Assembly (NCBI GenBank): GCA_026745465.1
Contig: JACYXH010000352.1
Location: forward strand, 630,001-694,000
Length of the DNA stretch: 64,000 bases
Reading direction: 5' to 3'
DNA from: Lota lota
Taxonomy: Eukaryota > Chordata > Actinopteri > Gadiformes > Lotidae
In this document: positions 32,025 through 43,500 of the stretch, piece after piece
How positions within the stretch are numbered: the first letter of the stretch is position 1
Layout of the letters: every line of letters starts with the position of its first letter
Notes under the pieces: model-generated
What the model saw: the letters and a program-made list of their open reading frames with translations, nothing else
Told to the model about the DNA's origin: nothing
Database searches by the model: none
Program-made: the position numbers and the translations under genes

Positions 32025-33177
32025 AACCCCTTGGAATCCCTTCATCGGACCAGACGGCCTCGCTCCCTAACACAGCCATCCCAGGACAATCTTAAAATCT
32101 CTCTCATGGACCTGGAAATGTGCATGTCTTTGTAAAGGTTAGTGAAAAAGTTAATTTATCGAGAAATACACTTTATCCCCAGATTCTGTGTTTGGATACT
32201 GAACCACAAGCCCAGCAGAACTCAACAGTAGGTTGTGTTGAAACCATAACACAACCCCCAGCCCAACTTTTAATATATTTGCATTTGAACACATTAACAT
32301 GCAAATGAACAACAGAAAACTCCCAAACAATAAGGCCTCCCACGTTCAAATGGCTTTTCCTCAGGAATCTGAAATGCTCTAATGTGTAAGTGTGAACAAT
32401 GGTCGTTAAATGTTAATATTAGTATTAATGCAGGCCCTTTAGTATTAGTAATATAAGTCATGTATTAGCAATAATAATAGCAGTAATGTTTTCTTTTCAG
32501 TGTTCATGTTATAGAATTAGTAGCAATGCATTAGTAATAGTATATTTTGTTAATGTATTAGTATTATGTTTTAGTATAGGTAATCATGGAGGACAAAAGC
32601 AACCCCTCCATTTTGGACAAACCGACACACGCGCACACACACAAAAACACACACACACGCACACACACACATACACAATACGGGCTGACTTCTAGACCTA
32701 GGCGGTATGGTTCCACTTTGACCAGTGATTGTATTCTTCTTCATTATTCAAACCGAGGGGGCAACTAATGCCAGTGCTTGTGGCAAATGCCTTCCAGGTG
32801 TGTTTGATTGGCGCAGTAAGAAGTATTTAACACAAGGTGAAGTCATTAACACATGCTAGATTGGCAGATGTGGAGACAGCTGCCTTTTAGTGTAGAAGTA
32901 GCCAGAACTATGGGTCAAATGTGTGATTTAATTGCATATTGTGCTGGTGCAGATGTTCATTACGAAGAGGATTTATGTCATTTTATTTTTTGTGAAACCA
33001 CTTCATTTCTATTTTCTAGAAATGGTGTTGATTATTAAAGTGTGAAGAATGTCGCTTGAACCCATTTGAAGAAGAATCGTCGCGTTTTTAAAGACCAAAC
33101 TGAGACTGCAAACCTAGATGAACCATTACCTTAACTAAATGGGGTAAAATAAGACGCTTGCACATTTCCTGGTCGAT

Positions 33178-33195
33178 GTCGCCATCTGCTGGTGA
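33178..33195 (-). promoter_or_regulatory. CTCF-like core motif
   Basis: The reverse complement reads CCAGCAGATGGCG, which fits CCASYAGRKGGCR at every position. It lies about 1.2 kb before the start codon of the ADMP-like gene. Motif match only. Confidence 0.4.
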
Positions 33196-33383
33196 ACTCA
33201 GGATAGTGCCTCATCTTCAAACGAACATTGAAATTTGACTATACTCCAAATTAACACCAGAGGTGGTTAGCTGTAAGAGTTCAGAAGAAAGATATGAATT
33301 TAGGTGTGGTTGAGGAGGAAACCGGTGCGAATTTACGCCAAAATAAAAATTAGGCCTATTATAAATACTGTAAATATCGAAGA

Positions 33384-33648
33384 TAATCCGTGTTTTATCG
33401 TTATACATATTCGAGTCATTAAGGGCATGTGTTTTATCCGAAAATCTAAACGGTCGATAGAGAAGAAGTGAGCACAAGTGAGTGATCGCTCCTAAATGAG
33501 GGGATCAGTATTTCCTTTGCGTTGGCCCCCTTTCTCCGCCATAACGAATATAATTAACAAATCAGGATTAACTATGGCATATTGATCGACGGGAAGACCT
33601 TACGAATTTGATCCCTTTTGTTCTCGCTGATTGATCGGAAGATAATCC
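33384..33648. promoter_or_regulatory. Three TAATCC (Gsc/Otx-type) sites
   Basis: TAATCC at 33384 and 33643 (both as AGATAATCC) and its complement GGATTA at 33565, within 265 bp and about 0.7-1 kb upstream of the ligand gene. TAATCC is the preferred site of K50 homeodomains such as Goosecoid and Otx, which act in the same embryonic organizer where ADMP is known to be expressed. Function is inferred. Confidence 0.3.
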
Positions 33649-33783
33649 CTGGTCCGTTTGACCCCATGTGACTAAACACATCATCCGCTACCCTCAAACC
33701 AACTCTGAGTCACTGTACAAACGGCGGGTCCCCCGGGTGCCATGGATACCGAGAGGGCCTCCGATGCCCCGACGACGTTTTTA

Positions 33784-33838
33784 GAGGGGTGGGGGGTGGG
33801 GGGGGGGTGGGGGGGTGGGGGGGGGGGGGGGGGGGGGA
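33784..33838. repeat. G-rich run with GT interruptions
   Basis: Poly-G blocks separated by single T, strongly G-quadruplex-like, about 540 bp upstream of the ligand gene start codon. Confidence 0.9.
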
Positions 33839-34312
33839 CACGCCTGCCAAATACGCTCGCGTGTGCAGCGCCCATACGTGCGTCATAGGGTGGGCTGTTG
33901 GTTTGCTCTCGTGACTGCTGAAGGGCCAACTGGCCTCATACTGATAAGGCGGTCTTCTGATCTTTGAAACAGAGGGTTAAATGGTCCAAACAAAACTAAA
34001 ACAAGCGGTTCATAACCCGAATGCGTCATCCGAGTGTTTTACCCGTATATCTTGTGCCCGACATATGTTTTAGCATACGCCAAAGGGACATTGACATTGT
34101 GGCAATTACCTAACAATGGAGACAATGTTTATTTACTTTTTGAGTCGTTTCTGTGAGTTTTGGGTTATTAACACACCCTTGTCATGTAAATCACACGCAT
34201 GTTGCAGCTCTTAATGCAGCACTAATCCACCATCAATCACTGCCCAATCGTCCTCATCTATTGGTGTTAGCGGAATACAGGAACATCCTGTCATCAAAGC
34301 AGGCAGCGCCTC

Positions 34313-34319
34313 TTTATAT
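34313..34319 (+). promoter_or_regulatory. Possible TATA box of the ADMP-like gene
   Basis: TTTATAT lies 52 bp upstream of the start codon. If used, transcription would begin near 34345 and the leader would be very short. No other TATA candidate sits as close. Confidence 0.3.
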
Positions 34320-34370
34320 CGCCGACCACTTTCTCAGGTAGGAGCTCAGTTCGACCGCTCACAACACAAC

Positions 34371-34938
34371 ATGACAACACAAGGTGTGCGCGCCTGGGTG
34401 CTCGTGGCTCTCCATCTTAGGTGCGCGGTGGACGTGCTCGCTTTCCCGCATGAAGGCCGGCCGAGACAAGCGAGAGAGGGGACAACGCATCATTTGAGCG
34501 CCACAACGACAATGTCCGCGAAGAAAGAGAAACTCGACGAAACTTTCGACCTGAAGGAGTCGATACAGAAGCCAGCGGCGCCGCCTCACAAGCAGGCGCC
34601 ACAGTTCATGAGGGATATGTTCAACGCCGTGTCCAAGTCCACGGGAACCCCGCTGAGCCAGAAGGATATTCTGGAAGGAACCATCGTGAGGAGCTTTGAA
34701 GATAAAGGTACGTTATAAACAGATTGAAATCGTGCGAACATTAACATGGAAGGCCTACGCACCGTTTTTGTTTTATATAAATGTGTTGAATTTGAAACTG
34801 GGTGGGATATTTGAGCGCGCAAAGTTACCCAAAGAATCCCCAAACACGATCAACAACTTTACGCACAAGAAACCATTGAATTGTGAAACATAGACCTACG
34901 CGTTGATTTTATTTTTCTTAACTGTGATGACAACGAAA

Positions 34939-34988
<50 letters not shown>

Positions 34989-36331
34989 ACACCCCTCCCC
35001 TCTTCTCCATGAATACAGGTCATACGGGAGAGAAGTTTCACTTCTTCAACCTCTCATCGTTCAGCAGAGACGAGCGAATGATCAAAGCGGAATTCCGATG
35101 GTTCAGGCAGAAACAGAAACATTACTTCAAATCGTTAGGGCCGCACGTCTATAAGGTAAGCTTGGTTTCAACTCACCCGAACTATTCTTCTGCTATATCA
35201 CTCAGTTCGCATGTTTTGAAATAGTTACAATCCCGTGTGCGTCTGCTCTAGGTGGATGTGTACGAGGTTTTGGAAAGCCGGGTGAGGCCGTGGAGAGGGA
35301 ATCTCATCACGACCAGATTGGTGCCACTCTACACCCAAGGGTGGGAAGTCTTCAACGTCACTCAAACGGTAGGTTTAAACAGTCTTGGTGTAGGCTAAAC
35401 ATGTGAATGCGGTTGCGTTTCTGCATGGGTGTGTGTGTGTGTATGTGTGCGCACGCGTGTAAGTGCACGTCTGTGCGTGTTTGTCCGTGCATGCGCGCGC
35501 GCGCGTGTGTGTAAGTGCTTTCAATGAATCAGTTCAATCAACGTCAATACGAGTGATCAAATGTGTTCTTGCAGGTGTCAAAGTGGATCGGTGACCGCCA
35601 AGAGAACAACGGTATTCTGGTGGTGACCACTCTTTCTTCAGGCGTCTGGCTGGAGTCCGCACCCGAGCGTCAACCGACTGACCGAACCGCTTATCTGGTC
35701 GTGTTCTCCGACGACGCGAGAACTGGGATATCTGGCAACAAATCGATACATCACGGTAGGACTAGGTCTTGCAAAAAAACAACAACAACAACAACAACAA
35801 CAAAACGTTGTGTTGGCCTATTAGTTAACTTAGTTGTGGGATAACTTCACCGAAAATCAATAGTGTAGCCTAGATATTATACCATTTTATATTACGACTT
35901 GTCTAACGCGATATTATAATTGTATATCAATAGAACATGGGAACGCCGCTTCGACCAACGACCACCACGAAAGGAGACGCAGAGCGATTCCCACTTTCCT
36001 CCGCGGGCGCCCACAGCCCTGCCAGAGGGCTCCCCTCTTCGTGGACTTCGAGGAAATAGGCTGGGCGGGCTGGATCATATCCCCGAGAGGCTACAACGCG
36101 AATCACTGCAAGGGCTCCTGTCCCTTCCCTCTCGGGGAGAGCCTACGCGCCACCAACCACGCCACGGTGCAGTCCATCATGCACGCACTCAAGCTGTCCG
36201 ACGACGTTGGCTCCCCCTGCTGCGTGCCGGACAAACTGCAGTCCATCAGTTTGCTATATTTCGACGACGAGGAGAATGTGGTTTTGAAGCAGTATGATGA
36301 TATGGTGGCGGTGAGCTGCGGGTGTCACTGA
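34371..36331 (+). CDS. admp: ADMP-like BMP-family TGF-beta ligand, five exons, complete
   Basis: Exons 34371-34707, 35019-35155, 35252-35368, 35575-35755 and 35934-36331 (all GT-AG, phases agree) give 389 aa. A hydrophobic signal peptide (about 1-24) precedes a TGF-beta propeptide (APQFMRDMFNAVS; FHFFNLSSF; glycosylation sites NLS and NVT). The furin site RRRR ends at residue 274, leaving a 115-aa mature ligand with seven cysteines in cystine-knot spacing (C-x-x-x-C in HCKGSC, the CC pair, terminal CGCH). The C-terminus ENVVLKQYDDMVAVSCGCH and NHATVQSI match ADMP as I recall it. BMP2/4/16 end in CGCR and have two coding exons, and Vg1/GDF3 differ likewise. ADMP is a secreted organizer BMP that binds BMP receptors and Chordin and buffers dorsoventral patterning. 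The gene is convergent with cefip. The ligand-family call is firm; ADMP versus ADMP2 is less sure. Confidence 0.85.
34940..34974. repeat. Poly-C run (about 35) in intron 1 of the ADMP-like gene
   Basis: Followed by a short CACACA stretch and CTCCCCTCTTCTCC, then the acceptor AG at 35017-35018. Confidence 0.9.
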
Positions 36332-36486
36332 ACCCCTGGCCCGCTCGTATTGGGCTCTTTGTAGACTGTATCGGTGGTTGGTTGGAGGGTGGATTCATAA
36401 CTTTAAGATAAATTAATCTTAAAAAAAAAAAGCAATGTATTTTCGTGAAAACATGTCTAATATTGTAATATTGTATTATTTTTAGA

Positions 36487-36492
36487 AATAAA
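36487..36492 (+). terminator. Poly(A) signal of the ADMP-like gene
   Basis: AATAAA 156 bp after the stop codon, the first canonical signal downstream. Confidence 0.6.
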
Positions 36493-36497
36493 AAATA

Positions 36498-37590
36498 GAA
36501 AAACGCATTCCATTTTTTCGTGTGGGTCCACGGCTACACCACGTCATTATAGTGACTAACTTGTATAACCTAAATAAAAAACGGCGAAAGGTCTATAAGC
36601 TTAGTATTAAAGGCCTATGAAGAATGACCTGCAACTCAAGCCAAACAATTGATGTATTAAATCATACAAGACAAGATAGTGATGCAAACTAATGGTTTGT
36701 ATCAATATTGTCAATTATATCAATTGTTAAAGTTTGATATTTTGTCACAAAATGTATGAAATACAATAATATTCACTGAATATTTGTGTGATATGGACAA
36801 TTATTATGAAAAAGATATATGTTAGAAAGAGTACTGTCAGTAATAACTGTTGTTTTTATTGGAATGGATCACATAAACAGTAGGGTATTGATGAAATGCT
36901 AAATGAAACACCAAGGCAAAGTCCTCTGCATCATGTATGACTTTTGGCAAAAGGCAACGGTATTCGACAAATGATTGCAAAATAACTTGTTATTCCTTTA
37001 AAATTGTTTTTTAAACGTGTGCATGCATAAACAGCCCTACTTGTGCAGTCATACACAGGTAATAAACAGGATTAACTTAAATTAAATTAAACAACGTATA
37101 TTCAAGGAACTTTGATAGTGCTTTGTGACTGCAAACCCATGTGGAAAAAATATGAAACTGAGCAAAAATACATCCAAAACTCTTCAATTGCTATTAACTT
37201 GTCAACAATTATATTACATTTTCAAGATTTACATCCGTGCTTCATCTTTCTTATAACATACAATGAACAATATATATATATATACATACATTTAATGCAC
37301 AAAATAAAATCTGAAATTGCACATTGTAACACACAAGAAGTTCCTAACAGTGACACCCACACAACAGTCGCCATCTTCTCTGCATCATTTTAACAATAAA
37401 TTCACCCTATTGATTTCATTCCAGCTCAAAAAGCCATCTCCTTAAAAAATTAATGGTGGGGATTTTTAGAACACATTTGTCAGTTATCAAATGACCAATG
37501 TTTTTAAAGCATAAAATAAATCACCAGAAAACAAAACAAACATAAAACCTGAAAAAAACCTTAGTTTATTTAAAAGCCCTTGCTCTATTA
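36498..37590. other. Interval between two convergent genes
   Basis: AT-rich and without a recognisable exon. It probably holds the long 3' UTR of cefip on the minus strand. Confidence 0.5.
36855..36860 (-). terminator. Candidate poly(A) signal of cefip
   Basis: TTTATT on the plus strand is AATAAA on the minus strand, about 0.73 kb past the cefip stop codon. Another TTTATT at 37565-37570 is only about 20 bp past the stop and less likely. Confidence 0.3.
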
Positions 37591-40500
37591 TCAGCTTGCA
37601 CAATCCAGCTCCTCTACACCCAGAAACTCTCCCAGCATGTGGTCGTGTTGACCAAAAACTGGTTCTAAATAAGGACGACCTTCGTTGCTGTACACTTGTC
37701 GTGACCTCTCATTCTGTCTCCGTTCAAACTCTTTCTGCTCCATTTGGGAGGCCTGCACGACAGATTTATGGGATATGGACGTCATTGGCACTGGGACAAA
37801 TCCGTGGTACAGCACCATCGGGGTGTTTAACACATCCACGGTGGACGCCTGAGGTATGGCGCCCTCCGGTGGCTGGACAGGCAACTGCACATAGTTCCCT
37901 GTTTCTGGATCATAGAAGGTTTTGGTCTTGACCTGGATGGGCATGTCTACGAAAAAGTACTGCCCCGAGTCGGGGTCCTGGAGGAGTTTGCGCTGGGTCA
38001 TGGGGATGGACTGACTTACAATGGTGTGCTCGACGCTGGACTGACGCGACAGTTGTTGACCGTTGTAGCTGGATTGGCGGGAGAGGTTGGATGGGCGGGG
38101 TGCCTCGCTGGCATACGTGTCGATGCTGTGACTTCTCTTCACAATGACGTTTCCTCCTCTGCCAGCTCTATCCTTGGTGCGACCCCTCTGCTGCAGTTCC
38201 TCCATGATGGATTTCTCGATACGCTGGTTCCTCGATTCAGTCTTTTCCGATATGTTGACCGACATATCCGCACTTGCACGTCGCGCCACGTGATCCCCCA
38301 CATACCTGTCTACGCTCTGGGATCGTTTGAACTGCCTGTCCACTGCTGGCCTCTCGCTGACATGGGCTTTGTATACGGGGACATTACTGATCACTCTGTC
38401 ACTGCTGTAATTCCTGTGGTCAGGTTTGTCGCGAGGATGATGATGCCTGTCACTGCTACGGCCTTCCCGTTCTGTTAAAACGACATCTGGAAGTCTTTCA
38501 ACCCCGCGGCCACTGCTCTCCTTCCTGTCCTGCTTTCCTGTCTTGTAGCTGGATCGGTCCACTTGGCTGTGATCCAACCGATCACTGCTCTGGTCTCCCT
38601 GTGGATATTGTGCTTCATCAGTCTTGGTGGGCCTGTGATTATGACTGCTCTCGTTGGGATGGTTGGTATCTTCATTTTTTTGCACGTGCTCCTTGTTGAC
38701 ACTTTGGCTCAGCTTTTCAGAATGTCTTCTAGAGTGGATGGATGGTTTGTCCTCTGTCTGTATATTTTTCGGGTTATCAGTGCTGTCTTTTACTGCCCTG
38801 TGCTTTCTGCTGCTGTTGGACAACTTCTGAGATGGTTTTCTCTGGCCCTCTTCTTTCTTAATCCTTCTGGTCGTCAACTTCATTGCTTTCATAAGGGCCT
38901 TCTCAGATTTTGGTAAAACCGGTGGAGGTTTGGAAGGCCCCGATTGGCTGCCGCTGGCACTGGACGGAGAGCCTGACCTCTCGCTGGGCGTCTTGGAGAC
39001 TTTGTCACGGTCTTCGGTCACCGTGGTGCCGGAGACAAGGTCGTCCCCGGTGTCGGCTGTGCTGGTTGCTAAGCTTTCGACCCCATCGGACAACGGACTC
39101 ACTCTGGAGTTTCTGTCCTCTTCTCGTGGAACTGTTAGAGTTGGACCAAACTGGCTTTTCCTGAGATTGCTATCATTTGAAACACTTGAAGGAGACAAAC
39201 TATTGAGTGGGGAGTTTTGTGGTGAGACTTCGTCAGGGGCAAAGCTTGTAACAATATTTTGAGAACTGTTGCTACTGGTGATCGCAGTGTTACTACCCAA
39301 TGGGAGATTCTTTTTTACGTGATTTAATGCACCCAATTCCGAGTTGTTGAGGTGTTCTTTTGGTAACCAGAGATGTACTGGCTTTATTGGTTTGTTAGAG
39401 AATGTGTTATCTTTGACAATGAATAACGCAGGGATTTCCAAAGATGGCGAAGAGAGAGTGCTTGTAGGAGACATGGGTGTTGAATTGATTATCTTTCCCT
39501 TTGTTTGTTGGCTTATAAGACTGTCAATTCCTCCATCTCCACCGCCCCCAGCTCTGTGTCTGCCAACCTCCTGGTCTGGTTCTTCATTCTCTGTACGAGG
39601 AGTCTTTAATAATGGCTTGCAATCGTCTGTCTCCCGTTCCCATACAGGGACGTGCTCTGTTCCTGTAGATGCTGAATCGGTATTAAGGTATCCATAAACA
39701 TTCATAGGCTCTCCGTCATTTTCCTCCAACTCTGCAGTCAAATTATCCAAAGAGTGATAAACTTCATTGTTTCTGTGTAGTGCACTCTCCACTGAGAAAT
39801 AAGACGACTTTGATGAGAGACTAGCTTGATCAGGTGGGCTTTGGTTTATATTATTGCCATTTACTAACAATAAAGGAGACACAATGTTTCTAGGTATGTC
39901 AATTGCAGCCTCCTGATCTAGTATCATTTTTTCTTTGGTTGTTTGGTCAGCCTCGGCTGCAATCAGATTTGTAGTTACTGTGTTTTCTGTAATAACAATA
40001 CTTTCTTGGTTCAAGTGCTCTGCTGGCTTTGCATCATCTGGCCTTAACGGGGCCTTGCGCTTAACCTTCCGCGGTGACCCAAGACTGCAAGGACTCTCTT
40101 GGCTGTAGGTTTTTATTTCTTTTCTTCTTTCCTCTCTTGGTGAGACACAGCCATTTTTGGTCTGCAGTTCAGAAGACATAATACATTCAGATAGAATTGG
40201 ATCTCCCTCAACGGTTGAGTTTGTCTTCTCATTATTTCCCCCCAGCTTATTAGTGAGGATGTCTCTGTTTTGTTCTTCCCTTTCTGAATCTGTATTTATT
40301 TCCGTGATAGAGGGTATTTTATCTTTAGGACTGTCTTTAATGGAGAAGTCATCCTCAGTTCCATCCATAGCACTTTCGGACTCTTTTATATTATTGTCAT
40401 CTTTTCTAATAAGTGCTTTTTTGCTCCTAGGTGGAATAGGTGGCACATCCTTCTTTTTCGGATTATCTTTATTCTCTTTAAACAAATGTTTCCCGTTTTC

Positions 40501-43500
40501 CTCAGATGTTTTGGGTCTTACTATATTGTTTTTCAGCTCTAAATCAGGGATGTGCCTTTTATCATCTAGTTTTTCTATTCCATTGTTTAAATCTTTAGTG
40601 TTGTCCGCTAGCCGTTTCTTTAAGTCACCAGTGACAATATTTGTACCTGGCAGAGGAATCATTCCGCTTAACTGATGAATTGCACCGGGCCTAGTTTCAG
40701 TCTGTGACATAATATTTCTGATGTGATTATGATCCCTCAGATCGCCTAACCTCTCCTTTAGCTCCAGATCTCTCAGTGCAAGCATGCGGCCATTGAGAAT
40801 TTCCTTTGCGGCCGCCGTGGAATATTGCAAATCCATCTCGCGTTGGGCTTGTCTCAGGGCAAAATCACACTCAGTACCAGTGTTTTCTGCTAATAACGGG
40901 TCTGTGTCATTTTCCTTCAACGATTTATACTTTTGTCTTTCCGATATAACTTCCTCAAGTGCCATTTTTGCTCGGTCATAATTGTCATTTATAAGTGCTT
41001 TGTTGAGAATAACATGGTTATCTATCTTTGTGAAACTATCCTGCTTGTTCAGCTCTCGTTCTTTCTTTGTAAACATGTCCCTTTTGGCTTGTGTGTTACC
41101 TCTCATAGATAACATACCCTTTTTGATATTTCTCAGCTCCCTCGAGATAATATCGTTCTTTGCCTTTGCCTCTTCGTCTATGTTAATACCCCCTAGTTTT
41201 TCCCTTGCTTTATCGAGAATGTCACCTCGTCTTGCCCTTTCCAGCTCTTTTAAAGCATGCAAATCATTAATTATGTGCTCACTGTCTCTCATCATTTCTT
41301 CCTTCTTTCCCAAACCTACTCTCACTTTTGTTTTACCTTCATCGTGAACTTCTTCCTGCTCTTTCTTCATCTCTGCGTATCTTTGACTTTTGATATAATT
41401 GTTCTGCCTCGCAGAAAATGCATGTTTCATTCTGGCATCTTTCCTAACAGATTCACTTACATTTGTCGGCATACAATCATTTTTAGCATTGCACAGATCT
41501 CTCTCGATCAAGTAATCATCGGTTGGGGTTGGTAAATCTGATAGTTTGTCAAGAGTAGGTATAATATCAGATTTAGTGAAATTTCGCTTTGGAACTGGCG
41601 GGGGGTTTCTTTTGACGATAGTATTTTCAGACATGTGGTCATCTGATTCGTCAGTTTTATTTTGATGGCAGTGATGATTTTGATCTATAACGGACCTATT
41701 TTCAATTATAGCTTCTTTTGAATTCTCTGTGTTTCTCTTGCTCAGATTTCTTTGAGGCTCTGAAATTATATTTTTGATGTGGCCTGACTGACTCGCCTTG
41801 TTTCTTTCTGCATTTATTGCATCTCTGGCTGCTTTAATAACATCCATCGTACTTACAGGATGTGAACTGATATCTTTATCCTTAACAGCTATGAACTGTG
41901 CAAAGTCTTTTGATTGTGTTTCAGACCTACTGGTGTTTTCCGGTAGGTTTGGTTTACAAGCCAAGCCTTCTTTCTCCTGTATGTGGGGAGATGGTACTTT
42001 AACATCTGCTGCTATTTTCGGTGACAGTCTTTGAACAATATTTGGTGAAAGCCCTGCATTGACAGCTTCCCCTTTTGGTGCATCTGGCAAAGGTTCCTTT
42101 ATTTGCTTTAAAAGTTGCCGTCTGTTATCGGGAGAGACACTTAAGGCACTCTGTGGGACTTGCAGCTGACCAGTCCCATTATCAGCTGAAATGGCTTTCT
42201 TGTACAAATTCAGGGACGGATAGTTTTGCTTGATCGTCATTGGGCTCCTGTTGTTTTTCATCTGCATTAAATGGGCAAGATGTTTCTCTTCACCTAGACT
42301 TCTGCTTCCCGCGGCCTCTCTTTTTGTCTGCAACAAATTTGTTATTAAATAATCTGAATCGGGCGAACAGAAATCATATTTCCCAGGGTCAACACATGGG
42401 ATATTGGCTTGTTTTGAAACCGGACTGCAAGATGTCCACCCTTCTTTAAAAATGGCCGGTGTGACGAAGCCTGGAGCATATTCCTCAGATCCCATGTGGC
42501 TGACATCAGCCTTCCGAGGTGGCTGGGTGCTGCCATCAGGCATCTCTGATGTTCTGAATTTAGGTGGGCTGTATCGACTTTTAACTCTTTTCCTGTTGTC
42601 TTTGAGGTTAAAGAGGATGCTCGAGGCTAGGGATTTGTAACTCTCTCGCTTGATGGGCATTTCAGAGGTCAACTTGGCCTCCGAGTCTGGTCTGAGGGGA
42701 AGGTCGAGGCCCAATTGGAGAATCTCAGATGTTTCTGTTGGCTGTCTTGATGGAATAAGTGGAGTCATCAGCTGACAGATGCTAAACGGAGTTGAGGCCA
42801 GGGAGCTGACCTCCTCGATAGCTTGGACTTCAACACATTTAGGTTCCTGTTTCACCTGTAGAACACTCTCTACTAGTGTTTTGGAGCTGCGACCCTGAGG
42901 AGGGGAGATTACATTAGGTGGATTAACAGGAAGAGCGTTTCTTGACCTTGATTTGTTTTGCCTCCAGGGGGCAGCGTTTACTTCGCTTCCGTCTGATGAG
43001 CACCGCTTTTCAGCCAAATGGACTTTGGGCTTCGGTGGGACCTTGGGTGGAGGAGGCGGGACCTTGGGTGGAGGAGGCGGGACCTTGGGTGGAGGAGGCG
43101 GGGGGTGAGGTTTTGAAGCAGGGGGTGGAGCGGGTTCAGGCAAAGCTCTCTGACATGGTTCCACTCCCTCTGCAGACAGGGAGGGTTCTTTGGCCATGGC
43201 TTTCAGACATGGTTGGGAATCCTCTGCGTTGAAGATATCTATTCTATGGACCTCGGCCAGCTCCCTGTAGAGCGGCGAATCATACCATTTGGGGATCTTG
43301 TCAGAGGAGATAGAAGTAACTATCTCCTCCCGCCCGAATGGGAACTGGTTGATGTCCCTCCACATCTGAAAAGGGCTAAATTCACTATGAAGGAAAAAGT
43401 TTTTGATATTCAGTTTTCTCAGTTTGATGGTGGATTTCTCGTTCTTTACTTTTGAGATGTCTTTTCCAGACTTCTTTGCCGACCCGTCACCGGAGGGATG

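Larger units (their letters stand above)
32025..33783. other. Gene-free stretch upstream of the ADMP-like gene
   Basis: AT-rich from 32300 to 32600, with a short CA patch at 32630-32680. No exon recognised. It holds a CTCF-like site and three TAATCC sites (listed separately). Confidence 0.5.

Noticed and set aside
31878-32135. 85-codon frame with PEPQGQ repeats
   Set aside because: Product of a 14-bp minisatellite; no other support.
34371-36331. Assignment as BMP16, BMP2/4 or Vg1/GDF3
   Set aside because: Those end in CGCR and have two coding exons as I know them; this one ends in CGCH, has five exons and carries ADMP-type residues.
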